A stretch of DNA of 64,000 bases, from assembly GCF_014192335.1 (NCBI RefSeq), contig NZ_JACHXU010000011.1:1-64000 (forward strand), written 5' to 3'. Origin of the DNA: Aporhodopirellula rubra (lineage in GTDB: Bacteria; Planctomycetota; Planctomycetia; Pirellulales; Pirellulaceae). The notes under the pieces were generated by a model, which did not search any database, was not told the origin of the DNA, and saw only the letters and a program-made list of their open reading frames with translations. The number at the start of each line of letters is the position of its first letter. Position 1 is the stretch's first letter. Shown one piece after another: positions 13,783-20,730 of this stretch. The position numbers and the translations under genes are program-made.

Positions 13783-14165
13783 TATTCGCCGTCCGATTGG
13801 CCCGAATTGGGGCCAACGAATCGCCAACACTCATCGCAGGTATCCACCACGCCGTTGTCGGTCGGAACGTGGTGGACCACTGGTTCGTTCCGGCATACCT
13901 CGCAAGTGGCCGGGGGGGCCGATTTCGCCGCCATGTGCGTTATCACGGCATGGGGGTCAAACAACACTTTGCGACCGACACGGATGACGGGTAACTCGCC
14001 ATCACGCAACATCGTGTCCAGCTTCGGGACCGACACGTTGATCACCTCGGACAGTTCGTGCCGTGTGAGAAGTCGCCGCCGGTTGGCAAGACGATCGGCC
14101 ACCCGGTCGGCGACCATATCGGCCAACACTTCCATGTCGACCGGGCTCAGATCGGAGAGCGTCAT
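13782..14165 (-). CDS. Excisionase-type HTH protein with C-terminal zinc ribbon
   Basis: The product is 127 residues starting MTLSDLSPVDMEVLADMV; this ATG overlaps the upstream stop as ATGA. Residues 30-75 are an HTH_17/MerR-like fold: LLTRHELSEVINVSVPKLDT, then RDGELPVIRVGRKVLFD as wing and DPHAVITHM as the closing helix, the signature of excisionase-like proteins. Cys88, Cys91, Cys110 and Cys113 form a C-terminal zinc ribbon. It is the best candidate for the recombination directionality factor or for a regulator of element B. Confidence 0.7.
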   Translation of the reverse strand: MTLSDLSPVDMEVLADMVADRVADRLANRRRLLTRHELSEVINVSVPKLDTMLRDGELPVIRVGRKVLFDPHAVITHMAAKSAPPATCEVCRNEPVVHHVPTDNGVVDTCDECWRFVGPNSGQSDGE

Positions 14166-14428
14166 TTCGCACCTCCGATCGAATCGTCGACTAATTCCCA
14201 CAACCGGGAATGACAACATCGATTCGTCGATGGAACGTAACCGACCGGACGAATAATCCGGTCACGATGAAGCTCGGCGACCATCGCACCGAACACGCGT
14301 CCGTCCAAACCATCGGGCATGGACAGACCACGAATTGCATCGGTAAACGTGGCGGGGCCGTCTTTGAGTCGGCGGAGAAACCGACGTCGGGCATCGGCAA
14401 TCAGCTGCCGTTGGTGTTGATTAGCCAC
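14162..14428 (-). CDS. Small winged-helix-like protein
   Basis: The product is 88 residues from a GTG at 14428, chosen because a strong GGAGGTGG lies just upstream; an ATG at 14446 has no such site. Sequence: VANQHQRQLIADARRRFLRR, then PATFTDAIRGLSMPDGLDG, GAMVAELHRDRIIRPVGYVP and SRLWELVDD. The order helix, helix, helix, Arg/Pro-rich strand is consistent with a winged helix. Its stop overlaps the next start by four bases. No family recognised. Confidence 0.55.
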   Translation of the reverse strand: MANQHQRQLIADARRRFLRRLKDGPATFTDAIRGLSMPDGLDGRVFGAMVAELHRDRIIRPVGYVPSTNRCCHSRLWELVDDSIGGAK

Positions 14429-14606
14429 GATCCACCTCCGATGCATCGGAGGTGGACTCTGTAGACTGTTCTAATTCGGTGGCCAACCTGAGCAGAATGC
14501 CCAGTTTCGCGGCCTCTGCTTGCACCTGAATCAGTCGTTCTCGCACGATACGAGAAGACGGTATGACCGGCATTTGAAGCGACTTCGGTCGTAGGTCTGT
14601 TGCCAT
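14421..14606 (-). CDS. First gene of the element B operon: 61-aa helical protein
   Basis: It starts MATDLRPKSLQMPVIPSS and continues as one long predicted helix (RERLIQVQAEAAKLGILLRLATELEQ) before an acidic tail, suggesting a coiled-coil protein. AAGGAGGT seven bases before the ATG is the best Shine-Dalgarno sequence in the element. It overlaps the next gene by eight bases. No family recognised. Confidence 0.6.
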   Translation of the reverse strand: MATDLRPKSLQMPVIPSSRIVRERLIQVQAEAAKLGILLRLATELEQSTESTSDASEVDRG

Positions 14607-14640
14607 TAGGCACCTCCTTAAAATGAGATGCCCGAATGAT

Positions 14641-14675
14641 CGCTATCTAATTGGTACAATCAGTGGGTCAAACGG
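14641..14675 (-). promoter_or_regulatory. Candidate sigma-70-like promoter of the element B operon
   Basis: On the minus strand TTGACC (14671-14666) is a near-perfect -35 box, followed 16-18 bases on by TAGATA/GATAGC as a poor -10 box. It lies about 40 bases before the first gene of the operon and just past the end of the cargo gene. Confidence 0.4.
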
Positions 14676-14685
14676 TGCCACCGTT

Positions 14686-16212
14686 TTATTGCTCGATCGC
14701 TGACAGCCCCTGTGCCACAGACTCACCAAGCTCAGTCAACCAGTAACCGCCCCCGCGTCCTTCCTTCGCGTCGACTAGTTGCAGCCCTTTCAAATTGTCA
14801 AAAGCTCGTTTCTGGTCACCGCGGTACAGAGCAGTTTTTACGATCGTCTGTGCGTTTTCTTTCTTTGCGGGATAGGCTTTCAATCCCAACATCGCCGAGA
14901 GAATTGCGCGATCGTTTTCTGTGAGGTTATAAAACTGGGGCGATGTTACGTTTGCGTCAGCATCGTTTTCGCCAGACTCGATGGCTGCATTCGCAGGCAC
15001 CGTCAACGTTACCATCCAATTGGCAATCCATAGACACGCATCAGCGTACCTGGATGCAACGTCGCCCAAATGTTCGTGTCGGAATGCTTTCAAAAACTCG
15101 GGATCCGGAATTGAAGTATCGTTCGTGCCGATTTCGATTGGTCGAAACAGTCCTTGTTCATCAACGAGGCGGATAAAACCAGGATTTAGCGACCACGTGC
15201 ATATCGGCACCACGTTTCCCTCGTAGGTTGTTTCCGATGTTGCTGTACTTTCGGTGTACCCCAAAATTGCGACCCCAACATCAATTCTCTTTTCTCGCTG
15301 TCGCTTGGATTCAATCGCAAGTTCTATTGCTGGAGGCAAAGCATGGGCATCGATTGCGTCAGCCACTGCAGATGAAAACTGGCCCGCAAACCAACCAAGA
15401 TTGCGTCGATTGATCTCTGAATAACCTTTGATTTCCTGGAAGTATTCACCGAGTGAAATGAACGCACTAACCAGATCATCGAACCATTGAACTGTCGGAT
15501 TGGTGATGGATGGAGCATGCTCTTTCCGCACTTCAACTTTTGCACCGCGTAATTTTCCGCTAATCGGCGGGTACTCCCCGAAACGATTTCCGTTGTGTGC
15601 AGTCTCCCCAGGTATCGCTTCGTACCTACCAACAACGACCGTGCGATTGGACAGCTCGTGAAGAGCGGTATGCAGATTTTCTTTTACGTGATCTCGATAC
15701 AACTGGCCCCGCTCCCGATCAATCCGATACCAGACCGACTCCAAACGGTTGTTAAATCCGCCCGAATGAATGCCTCTAAATTTTTCGGTGAGTGAGATTA
15801 ACTCAGTCTGTGCCGTGGGAAGTTCGGTTAGCTGCTGGACGCAGTCTTGGCTCCATGAGTCGACATCGTCAACAAATGTCTTCAACAGATCTAGACCGCG
15901 ATAGTACCTCCGGCCCTCAAACTCCAGGTCTTCAAATTTAGGCAGGCTATAAATGAAAAGGTCCGCTAACGTAGGCCAGCGATCCCCCACGATCCTTAGA
16001 TCCGTATTAGCGATTTTGATTAGGTCTCTCGCATTCTGAAAGTTTTCCAGACGATGCTTCAGATACTCCAGTGGATCATCTCGGTACAGGTTTGGATCGC
16101 AATGTGCGTTCGACAAAGCTAGCCCCCACCCCAGGGCAGAGATCGTCGCTCGCATTTTTGAGTAGACACCATCGATTAGATGAATCGCCGCTAGTCGTCC
16201 AGCCAACTGCAT
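14686..16212 (-). CDS. Cargo protein of element B, 508 aa, unknown function
   Basis: It begins MQLAGRLAAIHLIDGVYSKM with GAGAGGGA right before the ATG. The gene is less GC-rich than its neighbours and uses more Ile, Lys and Asn, a sign of a different origin from the replication module. Mostly helical up to residue ~310 (for example HRLENFQNARDLIKIANTDL), then a beta-rich stretch (RIDVGVAILGYTES, NVVPICTWSLNPGFI), another helical part and a C-terminal winged helix: NLTENDRAILSAMLGL, KTALYRGDQKRAFDNLKGLQ, GGGYWLTELGESVA. No catalytic motif or membrane segment is evident. It sits alone at the attR side, the classic position of cargo or defence genes in small integrative elements; a defence role is only a guess. 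Confidence 0.7.
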   Translation of the reverse strand: MQLAGRLAAIHLIDGVYSKMRATISALGWGLALSNAHCDPNLYRDDPLEYLKHRLENFQNARDLIKIANTDLRIVGDRWPTLADLFIYSLPKFEDLEFEGRRYYRGLDLLKTFVDDVDSWSQDCVQQLTELPTAQTELISLTEKFRGIHSGGFNNRLESVWYRIDRERGQLYRDHVKENLHTALHELSNRTVVVGRYEAIPGETAHNGNRFGEYPPISGKLRGAKVEVRKEHAPSITNPTVQWFDDLVSAFISLGEYFQEIKGYSEINRRNLGWFAGQFSSAVADAIDAHALPPAIELAIESKRQREKRIDVGVAILGYTESTATSETTYEGNVVPICTWSLNPGFIRLVDEQGLFRPIEIGTNDTSIPDPEFLKAFRHEHLGDVASRYADACLWIANWMVTLTVPANAAIESGENDADANVTSPQFYNLTENDRAILSAMLGLKAYPAKKENAQTIVKTALYRGDQKRAFDNLKGLQLVDAKEGRGGGYWLTELGESVAQGLSAIEQ

Positions 16213-17094
16213 TCCCTCTCATATTGCAACTCAGGCCGATCCGATCGGCCGCTACGGAAAGGGTTCGTAGTCGGCCGGTCGAATCGTACGGCCGGAGCTA
16301 CCGGCCTACCTTAGAAATCGTCGCGGGTCAGGCGACGACGATTTAGTGGGCGACCAAACCCACAGCACCATTGTGGGGGAATGCTCCGCTCCGTCCAAGT
16401 GCCGGTGAACCGGAGGGGGTGGGGTGGTCCCATTTCACGACGGACGCGTGCGAGAGTAGTGGCATGGACGGGAATCAACCCGCGAAATCCGCACCGGGAA
16501 GGACCCGCAAGCCCCGGTGCCACGGCTCCGTCGCACCGTCCGTCCGGAATATCTATTTGCTGGTCACGCTTACGCAGACGGGCACCCAGGTCATTTGTCG
16601 ATGTCGGTCGACAATTTGATGGCCCCCCTTGGACGATCAAGACGGACGGACTCTCTCTCCGCCGTGCGGTGGCGGGAATCTCAGCGGTCCCGACAATCGA
16701 CCAGGAGGACCCAATAGGGTGCGGGCAATCCACAGGTCCCCCCCCTCCCCCGCGTCAATTTCACGCCGGACGGTGTTTAAGGGGCCACGGACTGAATTCT
16801 ACCGCAGGACGTCATCGACCGCCCCAGGGACCCGAAAGGCCTGCCAGGGGGGCCCGCGAAATTCATTTTGCTGCATACGCAAGACCCGCAGGCCAACAAT
16901 CGGTCGTGACGTTCCGAAACAGAGAATCTACCGTCCCCGCCGGTCTGTCCAATCTCGGATTCAGCTCGACGGCTCCTTGTGACATTGTTCAGGCAGGAAA
17001 TTCAGGGTCGTACCTACCCGAATCAGGGTCGTACCTACCCGAACCAGTCGGCACCCGCATGGGCCACGCTCCGGTCGCCGGATGAATCACACGG
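16213..17094. other. Non-coding right end of element B
   Basis: About 880 bases between the cargo gene and the stranded integrase tail. It is GC-rich with many short C-runs and inverted repeats (for example CCGGTAGC-type palindromes at 16285-16310 and TCGTCGC…GCGACGA at 16318-16338). Open frames here have Arg/Pro/Gly-rich translations typical of random GC-rich DNA. It probably holds integrase arm sites and the cargo promoter. Confidence 0.55.
17003..17044 (+). repeat. Tandem 21-bp repeat near attR
   Basis: CAGGGTCGTACCTACCCGAA followed by T or C occurs twice head to tail (17003 and 17024). It lies ~250 bases from the attR core and is a candidate pair of arm-type integrase or excisionase sites. 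Confidence 0.6.
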
Positions 17095-17286
17095 TCACCG
17101 CACCCCCTCACGTCGACTCAGAATGCTTTCGGCGACCGTGGTCAACTCCTCGATCACGTCGATGTCGAGATCACTCAAAACACGTCCGAGAGCATCGGGA
17201 ATTGGACACAATGGAACCACCGGTGGAACAACGGGAACCCCATCGACCGAATCGGCCCCGTGAATTACGATGTTTTGTTCGCAAGA
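17095..17286 (-). pseudogene. Stranded 3' tail of the element B integrase gene (63 codons)
   Basis: Reading leftward from the attR core, the frame GTA GGG CTG GCA GGA CTT GAA is the same as in the integrase at attL, then continues TCT TGC GAA CAA … to a TGA at 17097-17095. The 63 codons have normal protein character, ending in an amphipathic helix (PDALGRVLSDLDIDVIEEL, then SILSRREGVR). In the circular element this would be the genuine C-terminus of the integrase; in the integrated state it is cut off from its gene. A short in-frame start upstream (GTG at 17325, chromosomal side) exists but is probably not used. Confidence 0.7.
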
Positions 17287-17308
17287 TTCAAGTCCTGCCA
17301 GCCCTACT
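17287..17308 (+). repeat. attR core of element B
   Basis: Second copy of the 22-bp tRNA 3' end. Downstream TTTTTCC is probably the native terminator of the tRNA gene, now separated from it. Confidence 0.85.
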
Positions 17309-17343
17309 TTTTCCGTCTCACGCACGCTCTGTAAGTCCGCTTC

Positions 17344-18555
17344 ATGCCCCGCCAGCCCGCTCCCCGCAAGAAGCAGTCACGTCCTGCCGATGACACCAAA
17401 CGATTGAATCAACTGCTCGCGTCGGCAGGATTGGGCAGTCGGCGTCACGTCGAAGAGTTAATCCGTGAGGGCCGCGTCGAGGTGGACGGGGAGGTGGTGA
17501 CGCAGTTGAGCGTGAACGTGAATTCGAAGACGCAGAAGGTGCGTGTGGACGGAATTCCGTTGAAGCCTCAGAAACTGGTTTATTACGCGGTGCACAAACC
17601 GACGGGGGTGGTTTCGACCAATTCGGATCCGCAGGGGCGGGTTCGGGTGATCGATTTGGTGCCGCCGACGGAGCGAGTTTATCCGGTGGGGCGATTGGAC
17701 CGCAGTAGTGACGGTTTGATCTTGTTGACCAACGATGGGGAGTTGGCTCAGTCGTTGTCGCATCCGAGGTTTGGCGTCCAGAAGATTTATCGCGTGACGG
17801 TCGCCGGGGAAGTGAAGCCGGAGACGATGCGTAAGATGCGTCAAGGGATTTACATCGCGGAGGGTTTGGTCCGGGTCGACGGGGCCAAGATCATCAAGGC
17901 TCGCAAGAAAGCGACGGACATGGAGATCCGTTTGCGAGAGGGTAAGAACCGCGAGATCCGTCGGATTTTGGCGAAATTCGGGCACAAGGTTCAGACGCTG
18001 CGTCGGGTCGCGATCGGGCCGCTGCGGTTGGGTGACATGCCAGCGGGTGCATACCGAAAATTATCTCGGGAAGAAATTGAGAAGCTGCGATCGATCGCAT
18101 CACAGGCTGCGGCGGCGCCTCCGGAAAAGCCGACCAAGGAACAGGCGGCGGGCCGAGGCGGCGCAGACGGACGAGGTCCGGGCGTCGGGAAACCTCGTGA
18201 TTTGAAACCGGCCGACGGAAAGTCGCGAGGCGGCAAACGGGCGACGGCAAAACGTTCGACGGTGAAACGTTCAGCGGCGGGAGGGGCCGCGGCAGGTCGT
18301 CCTGCGTCGCGGGGGGCAGCGGGCGGTGAGCCGCAGCGTCGCGAGAATCGTCGTCCGGTGAAAGCGGTTAAGCGAACCGTCAAGGCTCCGTCGCGTGATT
18401 CGCTGCGTGTGGGCAAAATCATTGTGGGGGATGAGGTGGTTGCGGAGACGACGCGAGAGTCTCAGGGGCCGAAGGCGAAACGTGGAAAAGCGGCCTCGAA
18501 AAAGTCATTCAAACGCACCGGTGGTGTTTCTCGAAAACGTAAAGGAAGACGATAG
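17344..18555 (+). CDS. rluB: Ribosomal large subunit pseudouridine synthase (RluB/RsuA family)
   Basis: The product is 403 residues. Residues 18-70 are an S4 RNA-binding domain (RLNQLLASAGLGSRRHVEEL). The catalytic domain carries GRLDRSSDGLILLTNDG with the nucleophile Asp119, and KIYRVTV and GKNREIRRI typical of the RsuA/RluB/RluE/RluF family, which isomerise a uridine in 23S (RluB) or 16S rRNA. A Lys/Arg/Ala/Gly-rich tail of ~150 residues (from about 250) is disordered and likely RNA-binding; E. coli RluB has a shorter one. First gene after the attR site; the 35-base gap contains the tRNA-terminator T-run. pyrK follows six bases after its stop. Confidence 0.9.
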   Translation: MPRQPAPRKKQSRPADDTKRLNQLLASAGLGSRRHVEELIREGRVEVDGEVVTQLSVNVNSKTQKVRVDGIPLKPQKLVYYAVHKPTGVVSTNSDPQGRVRVIDLVPPTERVYPVGRLDRSSDGLILLTNDGELAQSLSHPRFGVQKIYRVTVAGEVKPETMRKMRQGIYIAEGLVRVDGAKIIKARKKATDMEIRLREGKNREIRRILAKFGHKVQTLRRVAIGPLRLGDMPAGAYRKLSREEIEKLRSIASQAAAAPPEKPTKEQAAGRGGADGRGPGVGKPRDLKPADGKSRGGKRATAKRSTVKRSAAGGAAAGRPASRGAAGGEPQRRENRRPVKAVKRTVKAPSRDSLRVGKIIVGDEVVAETTRESQGPKAKRGKAASKKSFKRTGGVSRKRKGRR

Positions 18556-18561
18556 ACCGAC

Positions 18562-19419
18562 ATGGCTTCACTGCATGCGAAGAACTACGCCGACTCGATG
18601 GTTCATTTGACCGGACCGTTGTTAGAGAACCGGGCAGTCGCCGAGAACACGTATTTGTTACGAGTGCGTGCACCGGAGATCGCGTCGAAGGCGAAACCGG
18701 GGCAATTCGTAATGATTCGATTGGCGGGGCTGGACGCGCCACTGATCGGGCGCGCGTTTGCGATTTACGATGTTCACGTCGATGAGAATGGATCCCCAGA
18801 CGCGATCGACCTGATTTATCTGCGCAAGGGTGCGTTGACGATGCCGTTGTCCGCGGCGCCGGTGGGGACACCGGTTTCGGTCTGGGGGCCGCTCGGTAAT
18901 GCGTTTCGCGATGCCGAGTGTGATCGTTTGGTCATGGCAGTCGGCGGAATCGGTCAGACGCCGATGTTAGTGACGGGCCGCGATGCGTTGAGTCGTGGAT
19001 GGGCAAAGCGTGTCGATCTCATTTACGGTGCCCGTCGGTCGTCGTTGTTGGCGGGAGTGGACGATTTCCGTGGGGCGGGGTTCGATGTGACCACGTGCAC
19101 GGACGACGGGTCGGAAGGTCGGCAGGCGTTGGTGCCGGATGTTTTGGCGGAGCGGCTCGACGAAATCAAACAGCAGGACCCTGGAGAGCGAATCCGTGTG
19201 CTCACGTGCGGGCCTGAAATTATGATGGAGAAGGTCGCTGGGGTTTGCATCGACCGCGGCGTGGACGTTCAGGTTTCGATGGAGACGCCGATGGCGTGTG
19301 GGATCGGGATCTGTTTTTCGTGTGTCGCGAAGGTCAAGCAAGACGACGGAAGTTGGGATTACAAACGAACGTGCGTCGACGGGCCGATTTTTGACGCCGA
19401 GCAACTGTGTTGGGAATAG
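18562..19419 (+). CDS. pyrK: Dihydroorotate dehydrogenase B, electron transfer subunit
   Basis: The product is 285 residues. N-terminal FAD-binding barrel (PGQFVMIRL, LIGRAFAIYDV with the RxFS/A-type flavin motif), NAD(P)-binding domain (AVGGIGQTPMLVTGRD, VDLIYGARR) and C-terminal [2Fe-2S] site with four Cys in METPMACGIGICFSC and KRTCVDGPIF. PyrK passes electrons from PyrD-bound FMN to NAD in pyrimidine synthesis. The catalytic subunit gene is not in this window. Co-directional with rluB (6-base gap) and followed three bases later by the glycosyltransferase gene. Confidence 0.9.
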   Translation: MASLHAKNYADSMVHLTGPLLENRAVAENTYLLRVRAPEIASKAKPGQFVMIRLAGLDAPLIGRAFAIYDVHVDENGSPDAIDLIYLRKGALTMPLSAAPVGTPVSVWGPLGNAFRDAECDRLVMAVGGIGQTPMLVTGRDALSRGWAKRVDLIYGARRSSLLAGVDDFRGAGFDVTTCTDDGSEGRQALVPDVLAERLDEIKQQDPGERIRVLTCGPEIMMEKVAGVCIDRGVDVQVSMETPMACGIGICFSCVAKVKQDDGSWDYKRTCVDGPIFDAEQLCWE

Positions 19420-19422
19420 CTG

Positions 19423-20730
19423 TTGAGTAAGCACATCGACCGATCATTGTCCGATTTCGACGCGGCGGTATTGAGCAATCGTCCGCCACGATTTCAGGAC
19501 CCTCCGCGACGGTCTGATGAGTCGAAGGCGGGCAATCCGATTGGCGTTGAATCGCCGAGTTTGACCGTTGTCATTCCGGCGATGAACGAGGAGGAATCGC
19601 TCGATACTCTGCATGCGAAACTGCTGGAGGTTTGCGGTCGCATCGGCGAGCGGGTCGAGATTATTTTCATCGACGACGGTTCGACGGATTCGACGTGGGC
19701 GAAGATGAGTTCGCTAACGGGCGGGAATCAGGGCACGCGGGCGATCCGGCTGCGAAGAAATTTCGGAAAAGCGGCGGCGTTGAGTGCCGGGTTCTCCGTC
19801 GCTCGTGGTGACATCGTTTTCACGATGGATGCGGATTTACAGGACGATCCGGAGGAGATACCGCGGTTTCTTTCCGCGTTAGCGGGGGAGACGCCTGTTC
19901 GAGCGTCGGAGTCCGAGGGGCAGCAATCGGGGGGTGAGGCAAGAATAGGCCTCACGGGGGAAGCGTCGACCTACCGCGAGGCGAATGACGTAAGTACACT
20001 CGATGTCGTGAGTGGGTGGAAACGTGTTCGGCACGATCCGTGGCACAAGGTGCTGCCCAGTCGGGTGTTCAATGCGATGGTTAGCGGGATAACGGGCGTT
20101 CATCTCCACGATCACAACTGCGGCTTCAAAGCGTATCGGCGTGAGGTTCTCGCGGAAGTGGATCTATACGGGGAGCGTCATCGTTTCATTCCGGTGCTCG
20201 CGGCGGCGCGCGGTTGGAAGGTCGGTGAGATCGAAGTTTTGCACCATCCGAGGGCTCACGGGAAATCGAAATATGGTTTGTCGCGGCTAGGAAAGGGCTT
20301 CCTCGATTTGATGAGTATTTATCTGTTAACCGACTACGCTCGGCGACCGCTGCATTTGATCGGTTCGGCGGGGTTGGCGTGTTTCGCGCTCGGTTCGCTC
20401 GGCATGCTGTATTTGAGCGCGATGTGGGTGTTTTCTCGTCTCGGCACGGGGGAAGCGTTGCATCTGCATTCAACGGCGATTTTCTATTATTGCATTTTGG
20501 CGGTGTTGTTCGGGGCTCAGTGCGTGCTCGCGGGTTTGATCGCTGAATTGATCGTGTCGGTATCGGCGGCGCGTGACCGATCGTTGCGCTCGTTCCAAAA
20601 AGGAACAACCATCGGAGGTGCGGCGGATGTGCCGCTGCATCATGTTTCGTTTAGCGTTTCGCAGGTTGCGGGATTCGAGTGGCAGCCCTCGGCCGATGAC
20701 GACAATCAATCGGCCAAGGCGTCGGGCTGA
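19423..20730 (+). CDS. GT2 glycosyltransferase with two C-terminal membrane helices (polyprenyl-phosphate sugar transferase type)
   Basis: The product is 435 residues from a TTG at 19423; no better start precedes the GT-A domain, which begins LTVVIPAMNEEES (about residue 48). Motifs: FIDDGSTDST, MDADLQDDPEEIP, and HNCGFKAYRREV with HGKSKYGLSRL, as in DPM1/GtrB-like enzymes that move a sugar to undecaprenyl phosphate. Two hydrophobic helices near the end (LIGSAGLACFALGSLGMLYLS and IFYYCILAVLFGAQCVLAGL). Unusual: an insertion of ~38 residues (about 155-192) between DDPEEIPRFL and DVVSGWKRVRHDPWHK, where relatives have a few residues; its DNA contains the inverted repeat GTGAGGC…GCCTCAC. The stop overlaps the next start (TGATG). 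Confidence 0.85.
   Translation: MSKHIDRSLSDFDAAVLSNRPPRFQDPPRRSDESKAGNPIGVESPSLTVVIPAMNEEESLDTLHAKLLEVCGRIGERVEIIFIDDGSTDSTWAKMSSLTGGNQGTRAIRLRRNFGKAAALSAGFSVARGDIVFTMDADLQDDPEEIPRFLSALAGETPVRASESEGQQSGGEARIGLTGEASTYREANDVSTLDVVSGWKRVRHDPWHKVLPSRVFNAMVSGITGVHLHDHNCGFKAYRREVLAEVDLYGERHRFIPVLAAARGWKVGEIEVLHHPRAHGKSKYGLSRLGKGFLDLMSIYLLTDYARRPLHLIGSAGLACFALGSLGMLYLSAMWVFSRLGTGEALHLHSTAIFYYCILAVLFGAQCVLAGLIAELIVSVSAARDRSLRSFQKGTTIGGAADVPLHHVSFSVSQVAGFEWQPSADDDNQSAKASG

Larger units (their letters stand above)
8535..17308. mobile_element. Integrative element B (8752-bp unit) in the 3' end of the tRNA
   Basis: The element is bounded by a 22-bp direct repeat of the tRNA 3' end (8535-8556 and 17287-17308). 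It holds an integrase next to the left repeat, a winged-helix gene, iteron-like repeats, a phage-type family-A DNA polymerase, a run of six overlapping genes driven from about 14670, and a 508-aa cargo gene. No capsid, terminase or conjugation genes are present, so it is a small integrative or satellite-like element rather than a prophage. Beyond the right repeat the chromosome resumes 35 bases before rluB; before integration the tRNA would have lain directly upstream of rluB. Confidence 0.85.

Noticed and set aside
16381-17085. 234-aa ORF on the plus strand
   Set aside because: Arg/Pro/Gly/Ser-rich random composition, no ribosome binding site, and it runs over inverted repeats and the 21-bp tandem repeat near attR.
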